From Gordonia zhaorongruii (GTDB lineage Bacteria > Actinomycetota > Actinomycetes > Mycobacteriales > Mycobacteriaceae): a DNA stretch of 64,000 bases. The stretch lies in assembly GCF_007559005.1 (NCBI RefSeq), contig NZ_CP041763.1:2512463-2576462 (forward strand). The letters run 5' to 3'. Positions 7,133-15,800 of this stretch are shown piece after piece (the stretch's first letter is position 1; each line of letters starts with the position of its first letter). A program made the translations under genes and the position numbers. Under the pieces are notes generated by a model, which made no database searches, had not been told where the DNA came from, and was given only the letters and a program-made list of their open reading frames with translations.

Positions 7133-8221
7133 CTACTCCGCCAGGTCCACGCCCTCGGTCACCTGCCATGCGAGGTTCCCGCCCTCGCTGCAGAGCACCG
7201 ATCGGGTCACCCGGTCCACGGTGACCACGTTGATCACCGCAACATGGTCCCGGCCGGGAGGCAGGATCCGAGCGGTCACCGCTCCGGCGTCAGCATGGTC
7301 CAGGACGTCGACGAGCCGACTGCGCAAGGACGCCCGGTCTTCTTCGGAGAACGGATGCTCCTCGCCACCGTCATCGAGTAGCCGCACCTGGACCGTCCGC
7401 ATGCGCGCACGCTCGATCGCGACTTTGACGGTCGGCGAGTACCAGGTGCGGCCCCGCGTCTCGTCCCGAAGATCCAACTCGAGGAGTCGAGCTCGGGTCG
7501 CCTCGGCTTCATCGAACGTCGCCCCGTCTGCCACTTGCCGCAGATACGGTCGGACGTCCCGATCGAACCGGAGCATCCGGTCGCGGCGCTCGGCGAGGAC
7601 TGCGGTGGTGGCCGCTGCTCGCTCCAGCAGATCGGCACGACGGTCCTCGAGTACTCCGGTCAACCGGACCATCGGACGGATAAGTACCGCCATCAGTGTC
7701 GCGGGCAGCAAAGAGGCTGCGATCCGCAGGGTGATCTGTCCGCCTGCGACCAACGTCCCGCCCCGGTCGACCGACCACCACGCCGCGAACACCACCGCCA
7801 CCACGCACGCCACCCACGCCAGCGGAGCCCGACCACGCAGCGTGAGCAGACCCGCCGTCACGGCGAACACCACCAGCGGTGCCCCCGGCTGCACCCAGTG
7901 GCCCGCACTCAGTGGCAGCGCCCACCATGCGGCGACCAGCGCCGCAGTCGACACTCCGGCGATGCCGGCAGCGCTCATTCGCGGCAACGGGTCCCGATCG
8001 CCGTGCGCCGATGCGAGAAGGGCTGCAGTCAGCCCGACCGCCCCGGCCGCCTCGAGCAGCCACTGGAATCCGGTGCGCGCCCCGGTGAAATCCGTGCATC
8101 GCACGAACAGGTACGCGCCGATGAGTACCGCCAACGCGACGCGCAGGCGAACCGATGCGAGGCCGAGCATCGTCGGCATCGCCACCTCGGCGAGCTCGTC
8201 GCCCCGCACAGGCCGGGTCAT
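7133..8221 (-). CDS. Membrane partner of kinase-like protein (copy B)
   Basis: A 362-residue protein with about six hydrophobic segments in its N-terminal half, then an amphipathic helical stretch (about residues 195-230, rich in RRADLLERAAA and ERRDRMLRFD) and a soluble C-terminal domain. There is no HATPase motif and no phosphoacceptor His. It is paralogous to the protein at 9408-10490: both have the xRDVRPYLxxVA/ARVRPLLTKVA segment, a VxxLDDGG turn and a TARIxPPGR motif near the end. Start: ATG at 8221 overlaps the upstream stop as ATGA. An ATG at 8233 also exists but is created by a conserved Trp codon of the upstream gene. Likely a subunit or modulator of the adjacent sensor; function unknown. 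Confidence 0.75.
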   Translation of the reverse strand: MTRPVRGDELAEVAMPTMLGLASVRLRVALAVLIGAYLFVRCTDFTGARTGFQWLLEAAGAVGLTAALLASAHGDRDPLPRMSAAGIAGVSTAALVAAWWALPLSAGHWVQPGAPLVVFAVTAGLLTLRGRAPLAWVACVVAVVFAAWWSVDRGGTLVAGGQITLRIAASLLPATLMAVLIRPMVRLTGVLEDRRADLLERAAATTAVLAERRDRMLRFDRDVRPYLRQVADGATFDEAEATRARLLELDLRDETRGRTWYSPTVKVAIERARMRTVQVRLLDDGGEEHPFSEEDRASLRSRLVDVLDHADAGAVTARILPPGRDHVAVINVVTVDRVTRSVLCSEGGNLAWQVTEGVDLAE

Positions 8222-9411
8222 GGTCGCACCCATTCCAGGGACACCATCGTTCCCTCACCGGGCTCGGTGTCGATGGTCGCGGATCCGCCCGGTAGGTGTG
8301 CCATGCGACCGCACACTCCGGCGGTGACGCCGAACCGGTCTGCTGCGATGCGGTCCACATCGAATCCGCAGCCGTCGTCCACCACCCGGACCCGCACGGC
8401 TTCGGACCCCACCAGCCCGACGATCGCTGTCGACGCGGCGGCACCGGCGTGGTTCACCGAATTGCCCACTGCCTCCGAGAGTGCATCACTCAGCGCTTCG
8501 ACGACTTCTTCAGAGACTCCCGGAGCACCTTCGGACGCGTCGATCGCAACGAGTAACTCGTCTCCGAATGCGATCGCCGACTCGCGCAGTCGCACAACCG
8601 CCTCAGCAGCGCTCACCGTCTCGGATGCGGCGCGCTGCTCCGTCAGGACCGGTGCCGCGAGCGTGCCGTCCAGCTCATCCAGCACCCTGCGGGCCTGAAT
8701 CCCCTGGGACGCATCGGGTTCGCCCCGCGTGATGCCTCGCAGGACGGCACCGACCTTGTCGCGCATCACGATGTCGAGTCGGTACCGCTCAGTCGCACGG
8801 GCTGCCGCCGCTGCCGATCCGACCGTGTCGTCGAGTACGACGCGCCGGTGAGCGTCGACCGAGCGGGCCATCGTCATCATGCTGTGCATCATCGCGAGGT
8901 AGACCCCGAGAAGAGCCGTCGACATGAGTTGATTGAGATACGCCTGGTAGCCGAACTCCTCGAAACCCGCCATCTGCTGCGCGGTCGCGAGCAGGAGGAA
9001 CGACCCGATCACGTAGGTCATCGCGTACCTGGTCGGGTACAGCGTTCCGAAGACGATAGCCGGAAGCACGACGGTATTGGCGGGCCAGATCGGCGGTGAC
9101 CCCCCGCCGATGGCAGGCACATGCGTCCACGCGACGAACCACAGAATCAGAACCACCAGGTTCGCGAGGGCCAGTATCAGCGCGGCCCGCCGGAGTGCCG
9201 TCAGTCGCTGCGGGCTCGCATGCACCGGCAGCGCGGCGATCAGCAGGGGGATCGCCGCGCCGACGACGAGCGTGAACGACAGCGGCGTCCACCACCTCTC
9301 GGTGAGGCCGTCGCCTGCGAGAAACGCCGGGTACACGGAGAGGAAGGGCACCACGATGGTGCTGACGGCAACGGTCAGCGCTGACGCCCGTTGTACCCGG
9401 TACTCGTTCAC
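8218..9411 (-). CDS. Histidine kinase-like membrane protein lacking the His (copy B)
   Basis: A 397-residue membrane protein. Several hydrophobic segments (residues about 10-190) are followed by a coiled dimerisation region and a C-terminal HATPase domain. Its N box is in EAVGNSVNHAG, the D box is DDGCGFD and the G box is GVTAGVCGRMAHLPGG. Where the paralogous kinase has ALVHDRI, this protein has IVMRDKV: the phosphoacceptor His is Arg. It may bind ATP but cannot autophosphorylate at that site, so it is probably a pseudokinase or trans-acting subunit. GTG at 9411 overlaps the upstream stop as GTGA. Confidence 0.85.
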   Translation of the reverse strand: MNEYRVQRASALTVAVSTIVVPFLSVYPAFLAGDGLTERWWTPLSFTLVVGAAIPLLIAALPVHASPQRLTALRRAALILALANLVVLILWFVAWTHVPAIGGGSPPIWPANTVVLPAIVFGTLYPTRYAMTYVIGSFLLLATAQQMAGFEEFGYQAYLNQLMSTALLGVYLAMMHSMMTMARSVDAHRRVVLDDTVGSAAAAARATERYRLDIVMRDKVGAVLRGITRGEPDASQGIQARRVLDELDGTLAAPVLTEQRAASETVSAAEAVVRLRESAIAFGDELLVAIDASEGAPGVSEEVVEALSDALSEAVGNSVNHAGAAASTAIVGLVGSEAVRVRVVDDGCGFDVDRIAADRFGVTAGVCGRMAHLPGGSATIDTEPGEGTMVSLEWVRP

Positions 9412-10490
9412 GATTCGATCACTCCGCTCACCGATCCGTCCTCGGTGAGTTCCACTCGACGTCGCACCGCCCCGGCCTCGACGACGACGGTGGCCACCGG
9501 TCTTCGGCCCGGCGGCCCGATCCGGGCGGTCACTTCGCCGTTCTTCAGATGGTCGAGTTCGTCCTCCAGAACACGTGCCGTCGCGTTGGTGACGGCTTGC
9601 GCCTGGTCGGTCGGCAACGCGGTCAGCCCACCGTCGTCCAGGACAGTGACCGCGACACCGCGTCGTCGCGCTTCCCAGACCGAGTGGCGCACGCGGGGCA
9701 CGTCGAGCCCACGCCCGCGGATGCCGTCACGGAGCCTCGCTTCGAGGAGCCGTGCGTCCACCACGTCGTCGTGACTGATCTCCGATCCCGAAGCCACTTT
9801 GGTCAGCAGCGGACGGACGCGAGCGTCGATGCGCCGGATCCGCTCGTCGCGTTCGAAGATGTCCTGCCGCAGGTTCGCGACCCCGCGACGGTCGACCGCA
9901 CGACGCAACGACAGCGCCCGCATCTCCGATATCTGCGGACTGAGCAGAACGACACCGGCACTTGCGATGAACAACGCGATGAAGCTGGCACGCGGCAGCA
10001 CGGCAGTGAGCCAGTTCGGCGAAGCGCTCAGTGGGCCGAGGGCCAGACCGATGGCGATGTCCACGGCAACCACGGTCCACGCCAGGGCGAGGCGGTTCCG
10101 CAGCATCAGGATGACGAGGACGACGATCGCCGTCGACAGCATCGGGGAATAGGGCCGGAGAACATCGTCGCTCGAACTGGCAGCTCCGCCCCAGGTCACT
10201 GCGACTCCGAGGACCACGGCGACGGCTGCTGCGTGCGAATGGGAGCTGGGCAGTTCGTGCGCGCCTCTGCGCGTCGCCAGGAACACCGCGCCGGCGAGCA
10301 GTACGAAGGCGATACTCAGCGCCATCCAGCTCGTTCCCTCGATGTGTCGGGACAGCCCGCTGCTCACCGTTCGTCCGGCGAGTGCAGCGAAGTAGAGAAC
10401 GAGAGCTGCCGCGAACAAACGCGTGGCGTGAAAGTTCTGAACGAAATCCCCATGCCGGCTGTGCCGCCGGAAGCGCAGCGCCGCGATCAC
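9408..10490 (-). CDS. Membrane partner of histidine kinase (copy A)
   Basis: A 360-residue protein with about six hydrophobic segments, a helical linker with repeated Arg/Asp (RQDIFERDERIRRIDARVRP) and a C-terminal soluble domain. No kinase motifs. Paralogue of the product of 7133-8221, sharing the DDGG turn and TARIGPPGR near the C-terminus. GTG at 10490 (GTGA overlap with the kinase stop) is preferred over ATG at 10502, since the same upstream ATG appears in the paralogous junction as a by-product of a conserved Trp-Arg-Pro ending. Function unknown; the strict pairing with a kinase gene suggests one complex. Confidence 0.75.
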   Translation of the reverse strand: MIAALRFRRHSRHGDFVQNFHATRLFAAALVLYFAALAGRTVSSGLSRHIEGTSWMALSIAFVLLAGAVFLATRRGAHELPSSHSHAAAVAVVLGVAVTWGGAASSSDDVLRPYSPMLSTAIVVLVILMLRNRLALAWTVVAVDIAIGLALGPLSASPNWLTAVLPRASFIALFIASAGVVLLSPQISEMRALSLRRAVDRRGVANLRQDIFERDERIRRIDARVRPLLTKVASGSEISHDDVVDARLLEARLRDGIRGRGLDVPRVRHSVWEARRRGVAVTVLDDGGLTALPTDQAQAVTNATARVLEDELDHLKNGEVTARIGPPGRRPVATVVVEAGAVRRRVELTEDGSVSGVIES

Positions 10491-11680
10491 GGGCGATCCC
10501 ATTGGAGCCGGATGCGCGTGCCCTCACCGGGCAGGCTGGAGATGCTGCTCGACCCACCGGGGATCGCGGCCATCCGGCCGGTGACCCCGAACGAGAGGCC
10601 GAGCCGACCCGGGCCGGTGTCCCCGGGATCGAATCCGGCACCGTCGTCGACAATGCTGACCACGATGCGGTCATCCCGCAGCACCGCTGTCACGACGCAT
10701 GAGGCCTCCGCCCCGGCGTGCCGGTAGAAGTTGCGCACAGCTTCGGCGCACGCGTCGATGAGCGGCCCGGTCGCCTCTTCGCTGAATCGCATGGCCGGTG
10801 AGCAGTCGACGTCGGTGCGGATCGCGACCGCCGACCCGAGCGAGGTGATCAACGTGTCGATCCTGCGGACGAACTCTGCCGCGTCAAGACCATCGGAGGC
10901 GTCGACCGGGTCGTCCCACCAATGGTCGAGTTCGTGGAGCACGCCGGAGGCCGCCTCGACCGTGGCAGGCTGGGGCTGCCCCGGCCGAAGTGCAAGCAGA
11001 AAAGCGATGATGCGGTCGTGCACGAGCGCGTCGAGCCGACGTCGGTCGACGTCGATGATGTCCTCGCGAACGCGGTCTCGCCCCGAGTCGATCGTGGCCG
11101 AACGGTCCGCATCGAGTCGTCGGGCGAACGCCACAGCCGTGCCGGCCAGAACCAGATACAGGCCGGCCCACGCCAGGGACCACAGGGTCTGCGCCACGTA
11201 GGCCGCGTCCAGCTCACCGGAGCGCATCTGAGCGGTGACAGCCTCAGTGAGAACACCCGCGACGCCGAGATTCAGCACCGCCACCATCGGGCGCCCGGCG
11301 AGCATGAGAGCAACGCTCGCCAACTCGGGAATGAGCGTCAGCCAGACGGTGGGGGTGGTACCGCTCGGGTCGCGATCCACCAGAGAGACGCTGGACCACG
11401 CAGGAAACCACGCGATGATCGCGCCGAGGTACGCCAGTGCGCAGGCCCCCGCCACGGCGCCGAGCCACTCGGGCCGTCTCATCACCGCGACCCCGATGAG
11501 CGCGCATCCGCTGGCGATGACCACGGCGATGCTGAGGGGCAGCCACCAGGGCGCTGCGAGACCGTCGAAGTGCGTGAACGCGCCTGTGTTGACGACGAGG
11601 AAGACGATGTAGGCGGCGCCGAGGATGGCCGAGCCGACGGACTGGACCGTCTCCAGGGAGGTTCGACGGACGCGGTCCAT
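10487..11680 (-). CDS. Sensor histidine kinase (copy A)
   Basis: A 397-residue sensor kinase with about six hydrophobic segments (residues about 12-190). A dimerisation/phosphoacceptor helix follows, with His in RRRLDALVHDRI, HisKA_3-like. The C-terminal HATPase domain has N box EAVRNFYRHAG, DDGAGFDPG and a G box ending GVTGRMAAIPGGSSS. ATG at 11680 has GGAG seven bases upstream and gives exactly the same length as the paralogue at 8218-9411; the frame is open to a GTG at 11755. It heads a four-gene run with 4-base overlaps. Its likely target is the response regulator at 703-1374, which has no other kinase nearby. The signal sensed is unknown. Confidence 0.85.
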   Translation of the reverse strand: MDRVRRTSLETVQSVGSAILGAAYIVFLVVNTGAFTHFDGLAAPWWLPLSIAVVIASGCALIGVAVMRRPEWLGAVAGACALAYLGAIIAWFPAWSSVSLVDRDPSGTTPTVWLTLIPELASVALMLAGRPMVAVLNLGVAGVLTEAVTAQMRSGELDAAYVAQTLWSLAWAGLYLVLAGTAVAFARRLDADRSATIDSGRDRVREDIIDVDRRRLDALVHDRIIAFLLALRPGQPQPATVEAASGVLHELDHWWDDPVDASDGLDAAEFVRRIDTLITSLGSAVAIRTDVDCSPAMRFSEEATGPLIDACAEAVRNFYRHAGAEASCVVTAVLRDDRIVVSIVDDGAGFDPGDTGPGRLGLSFGVTGRMAAIPGGSSSISSLPGEGTRIRLQWDRP

Positions 11681-11813
11681 CGACGGCTCCGTGCCGAGGC
11701 GCAGTTCGACCCGCCGGACCGCGCGGATCGTGTTCGGGTCAGCCAGCGGTCGCACGTCGGTTCCGCACTGACGGCGGCTTACCCACGGGCCACTCGCTCA
11801 TCCGGCACTCCTC

Positions 11814-11851
11814 TCGCGTCGCGCATCATGATCGCATGATGCGGGACGCGA
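11814..11851. terminator. Long hairpin between hypothetical gene and kinase operon
   Basis: 17-base arms (TCGCGTCGCGCATCATG at 11814-11830 and its complement at 11835-11851) with one mismatch and a 4-base spacer ATCG. It lies about 50 bases past the stop of the 115-residue gene and 134 bases before the kinase start. It is most simply a terminator, but the symmetry would also suit an operator of the kinase operon. Confidence 0.6.
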
Positions 11852-11903
11852 AGGCCAGGAAAGGCAGGAATCAGACAGAGCGGGAGATGTTGCTAAACCC
11901 CGG

Positions 11904-12251
11904 TCAGCCGACGGAGCGGAGGCCGCGCCGGGCGGCAACGGGCGCCGGGACGTCGCGGCCGACCCAGGAGATGAGCTGATTCATCGCGCGAGCCTGCTCG
12001 TTCGCCTCCAGTCCGGTGAGGCCGGGCATGGTGTGGAACATGGCAGCGGTAAACGCGCTCTCCACAGACATCCCGTGCGTACCGGCGATCAATCGGTAAT
12101 CGGCGATCGCAGCGTTGAGGTCCGAGAACGTCACGGCGTCGCCGTGATGTCGCACAGCGACCATCCAACCGGTTGCCTCCGCGCGCTCCGACACGTGCGC
12201 GCATAGATCGGTAACCCACTGGTCGCGATCTATCGGTGCCATAGTGCCCAT
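11904..12251 (-). CDS. Hypothetical protein, 115 residues
   Basis: I do not recognise the family. The protein is soluble, with no signal peptide or membrane segment. It has a Trp/His-containing core (DQWVTDLCAHVSE, MVAVRHHGDAVTF) followed by alternating helices and a short basic tail. Start: ATG at 12251 has GGGAGG about seven bases upstream; a GTG at 12269 in frame lacks this. It is a monocistronic unit between the hairpin at 11814-11851 and a 280-base upstream gap that carries a CRP-type palindrome. Confidence 0.6.
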   Translation of the reverse strand: MGTMAPIDRDQWVTDLCAHVSERAEATGWMVAVRHHGDAVTFSDLNAAIADYRLIAGTHGMSVESAFTAAMFHTMPGLTGLEANEQARAMNQLISWVGRDVPAPVAARRGLRSVG

Positions 12252-12482
12252 TTCCGAACCTCCCATCACTGCCGTCGAGTAACGGTTTGATCACCGTCTC
12301 TGCTGGTGAGCTGTCTGCAACGCCCTTACGAGAGCGTAACTTCTATAGCCCGCCGTCGGGAGCAACTCAGTGATGCCTTACCCTGCGTTCACCTCGAGTT
12401 CCCGCGAACCTGCTGTCATCCGATCGTCTGACCTGGCACAACGCACTTAACACGCGGGAGTGTCGCAACTTCGGTACACAAG

Positions 12483-12498
12483 TGTGATGTCTGTCACA
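12483..12498. promoter_or_regulatory. Perfect CRP/GlxR-type palindrome
   Basis: TGTGATGTCTGTCACA matches TGTGA-N6-TCACA exactly, the binding motif of cAMP receptor proteins (CRP of mycobacteria, GlxR of corynebacteria). It lies in the gap 12252-12531, 232 bases before the hypothetical gene and just past the mbtH-like stop. The rest of the gap contains no gene; a small inverted repeat (TTACG at 12326-12330 with CGTAA at 12335-12339) is the only other structure seen. Confidence 0.6.
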
Positions 12499-12531
12499 TA
12501 AGCGAATGACATCACTGTTGCATACGCAGAA

Positions 12532-12753
12532 CTACTTCGCCCCGTCCGCCTTCATGGCGTCGATGAGGCTCTGCGGGCGCAGGTCCGTCCAGTTCTTCTC
12601 GACGTATTCGAGGCACGCGGTCCGCGAATCCTCGCCGAACACCTTGGTCCAGCCAGCCGGGATCTCGGCGAAAGTCGGCCACAGAGAGTGCTGGTTCTCC
12701 TCGTTCACGAGAACGTAGAAGCGGCCGTCTTCGTCGTCGAACGGGTTGGTCAT
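12532..12753 (-). CDS. MbtH-like NRPS chaperone
   Basis: A 73-residue MbtH-domain protein. The family signature is intact: [19 protein letters not shown], then the C-terminal [14 protein letters not shown]. MbtH-like proteins bind adenylation domains and are often needed for their solubility and activity. AAAGGA lies six bases before the ATG. It is the last gene of the NRPS cluster, 87 bases after the thioesterase-bearing gene and in the same direction, whereas many clusters carry mbtH at the front. With 13 adenylation domains and no other mbtH in view it probably serves the whole assembly line. Confidence 0.95.
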   Translation of the reverse strand: MTNPFDDEDGRFYVLVNEENQHSLWPTFAEIPAGWTKVFGEDSRTACLEYVEKNWTDLRPQSLIDAMKADGAK

Positions 12754-12840
12754 GTCGTTCCTTTCTCAGCTGCGCGATACGCGCGGCACCAATACACTCC
12801 AGTCGACATCTCGTCGCCGGACTCAGTAAACCATCATTGA

Positions 12841-15800
12841 TCAGTCGGGAATCGCCGGACCGTTCACACGCAGGGCGTTCTCGATCGCAGGCCCGATCAG
12901 AGCCACGGAGGCGGCGTCTGCCATTCCCAGATGATGGGTCGGCACATCCACGTTGATGACGCTGCCCTCAACGTAACGGTGCCACGCCGCCCTGAACTCC
13001 TCCGGAGCCGACTTCTCGGCAGTAGCAGTGAAGAAGTGCACGTCGCCCTCGTAATTGCCGGGACGATAGCCCTCGAGCATCGTCTCGGCCGTGGCGAAGC
13101 TCGTCATGATGCGCTGCACCTGGCCCTCCTCGAGGAGCCCCATACCGGCGATCTGCTCCCGGACGATCTCCGCGACTTGCTCCGCGTTATCGGCCTGGAC
13201 GTCGTCGCCCAAGTCGAAGAGGTCACGCCAACTGCCGAGGACATCTGTGACGGCGCCCGACGCGGCCGAGTCCGTCTGAGCGGACGGCTCTGCCGACTCC
13301 TCCACGACCAGCGACGCATCCATCACGCCGAGATAATCGACTTCCTGGCCGGCTGCGTTGAGCTGCCGCGCCATCTCGAACGCCAGCGTTCCGCCGATCG
13401 ACCAGCCGAGCAGGTTGTACGGCCCCTCGGGGTACGCCGTCCGGATCTCGTCGACGTACCGCGCCGCGAGGTCGGCCACATCCGTGACAGGCGGCTCATC
13501 GGCAACCACGTGCGGATCTTGGAGGCCGTAGATCGGGCGGTCAGCGAGATACGGTGCAAATCCGCCGAAGAACCATGCGAGGCCCCCGGCCGGATGCACG
13601 CAGAAGAGCGGTGACCGTTCTCCATCGGCGCGCAGCGGGATCAGGACCGAGTTCAAACCGTTCGCATCGCCTGCAGTGATCCGGCCGGCAAGGCCGCGCA
13701 CCGTCGCATCTTCGAACAACCATGCCAACTCGACCTCGGTGTTCAGTGCCTCCCGAAGCCTGGCGACTACGCGCGCCGCCGCGAGCGAGTTCCCGCCGAG
13801 ATCGAAGAAGCCCGCAGTCGCCGACACCTCGGAGACGTTCAGTTCGAGCACCTCCGCGAACACCTGCGCCACGTCCTGCTCGGCCGCTGTTGCGGGTGCC
13901 GCGAATTCTGCCTGCTCGATCACCGGTTCGGGGAGCGCACGCTTGTCCAGCTTGCCCACCGGGGTCAACGGGAGAGCGTCGAGCACGGTGACCGAAGAGG
14001 GCACCATGTGAGTCGGGAGCCTCCTGCCGACGAACGACTTGAGGTCGTCGGTCTCGAATGCGGTTCCGTCGACGGGAACCACATACGCTGCCAGCGCCGT
14101 CGCAACCGAGCCGCCGATTCCGACGACAACGGCCGACTTCACTGCCGGATGCCTGGCCAACTCCGATTCGATCTCACCGAGCTCGATCCGCAGACCGCGC
14201 AGTTTCACCTGGTCGTCGGACCGGCCGGTGTACTCGAGTGTGAGCGATCCATCGGCAGTTCGCTGCCACCGCACCACGTCTCCTGTGCGATACATGCGTT
14301 CGCCCGGTCGGCCGTGCGGATTCGCCACGAATCGGTCCGACGTCAGGCCTGGCCGATCCAGATATCCTCGCGAAAGAGCTGGACCGGACACATACAGTTC
14401 GCCCGGCACGCCGATCGGAGTCGGATGCAACCGCCCATCGAGAACTGTCAGTCCGACTCCGCCGATCGGCCCGCCGAGACGCACCGGAACGTCTGAGGTC
14501 AGCGGCGAGCTGAGGGTGATTCCGATCGTCGTCTCGGTCGGACCGTAGAGGTTCCGAATGGTCGTCACCGGCGCCCACCGATCGACGATGCTCTGCGGCA
14601 CCGCCTCGCCGCCGGCCGCCACCGACTGGAGGTTCGCCACCCGCTGCGGGTCGAGTGTCGCCAGTACCGAAGGTGTCAGGAAGGTATGCGTCACCTGGTG
14701 CTCCACGATCAGGTTCTCCAGGTCGGTACCCCCGACAGCTTCCGCAGTCCGGTACACGAGTGTCCCCGCGTTCGCTGTCGCGAGCAGATACTCGAGCACC
14801 GATGCGTCGAAGCTCGGGGACGCGAAACCCAGCACCACCGCCCCGTCTGCGGCTTCCAGCCCCTGGGACTCCTGCACCGCGAAGTTCGCCAGTCCCGAGT
14901 GCGTGACGGCGACGCCCTTGGGCCGTCCCGTAGATCCCGACGTGTAGATCACGTACGCCAGATTCTCGGGCCGGATCGGTGCGACGAGTTCGTGGTGTTC
15001 CACAGCCGCCGCCGACACCGCCCCCACTTCCGCTCGGACATCCGCATGGTCCAAGCGAACCCAAGCGAACCCGTCGGACGGGAGGTCTCCCGTCCTCGAG
15101 GTGGTCAGACCGAGAAAGGCTCCGGAATCCTCGATCATTCCCGTTACCCGGTCGGCCGGGTAATCCGGGTCGATGGGCACGTAGCAGCCACCTGTCTTCG
15201 CCACGGCCCAGATCGCCGTCAGAAGATCGACGGACCGGACGATGGCCAGGGCCACCGGACGTTCCGGTCCGATCCCACGTTCGATCAACCACCGAGCCAG
15301 ACGGTTCGAGCGAGCGTCCAGGTCGGCGTACGACAGCGAACCCCCGAACCCGTCCACGACGGCTGTTCGCTCGGGCGCCTGTCGGGCTGCGGCCGAGAAC
15401 TGGTCCCCCAGCAGGACCGGCGGCGTAGCGTCGCCGGTCGTCACTGGAACGAGCCCTTCGGTTCCGCCCAGATCGATGTCGCGCACGGCGATCGTCGGAT
15501 CGTCGACCAATGCTCGCAGGGTCTCGACGAATCGGTCCGCGAGATCGCGCACCGTGGTTGCGTCGTACAGATCAGTGGCATACAGGATGCCGCCTCGCCA
15601 ACCGCCGACCGGCGACGTGGCCACATGGACGTGCAGGTCGACCTTCGCCGGCGTGTTCTCCGTGTCGACGGGTTCCACCGTGAGCGGACCGGATGCAGGT
15701 GCGTCCTGGTTCGCCGCTTCGCCCCCGACGGTGAGCCACACCTGACTCAAGGGCGCGAATGCCTGCGACCGTTCCACATCGAGGGAGTCCACGATCTCTT

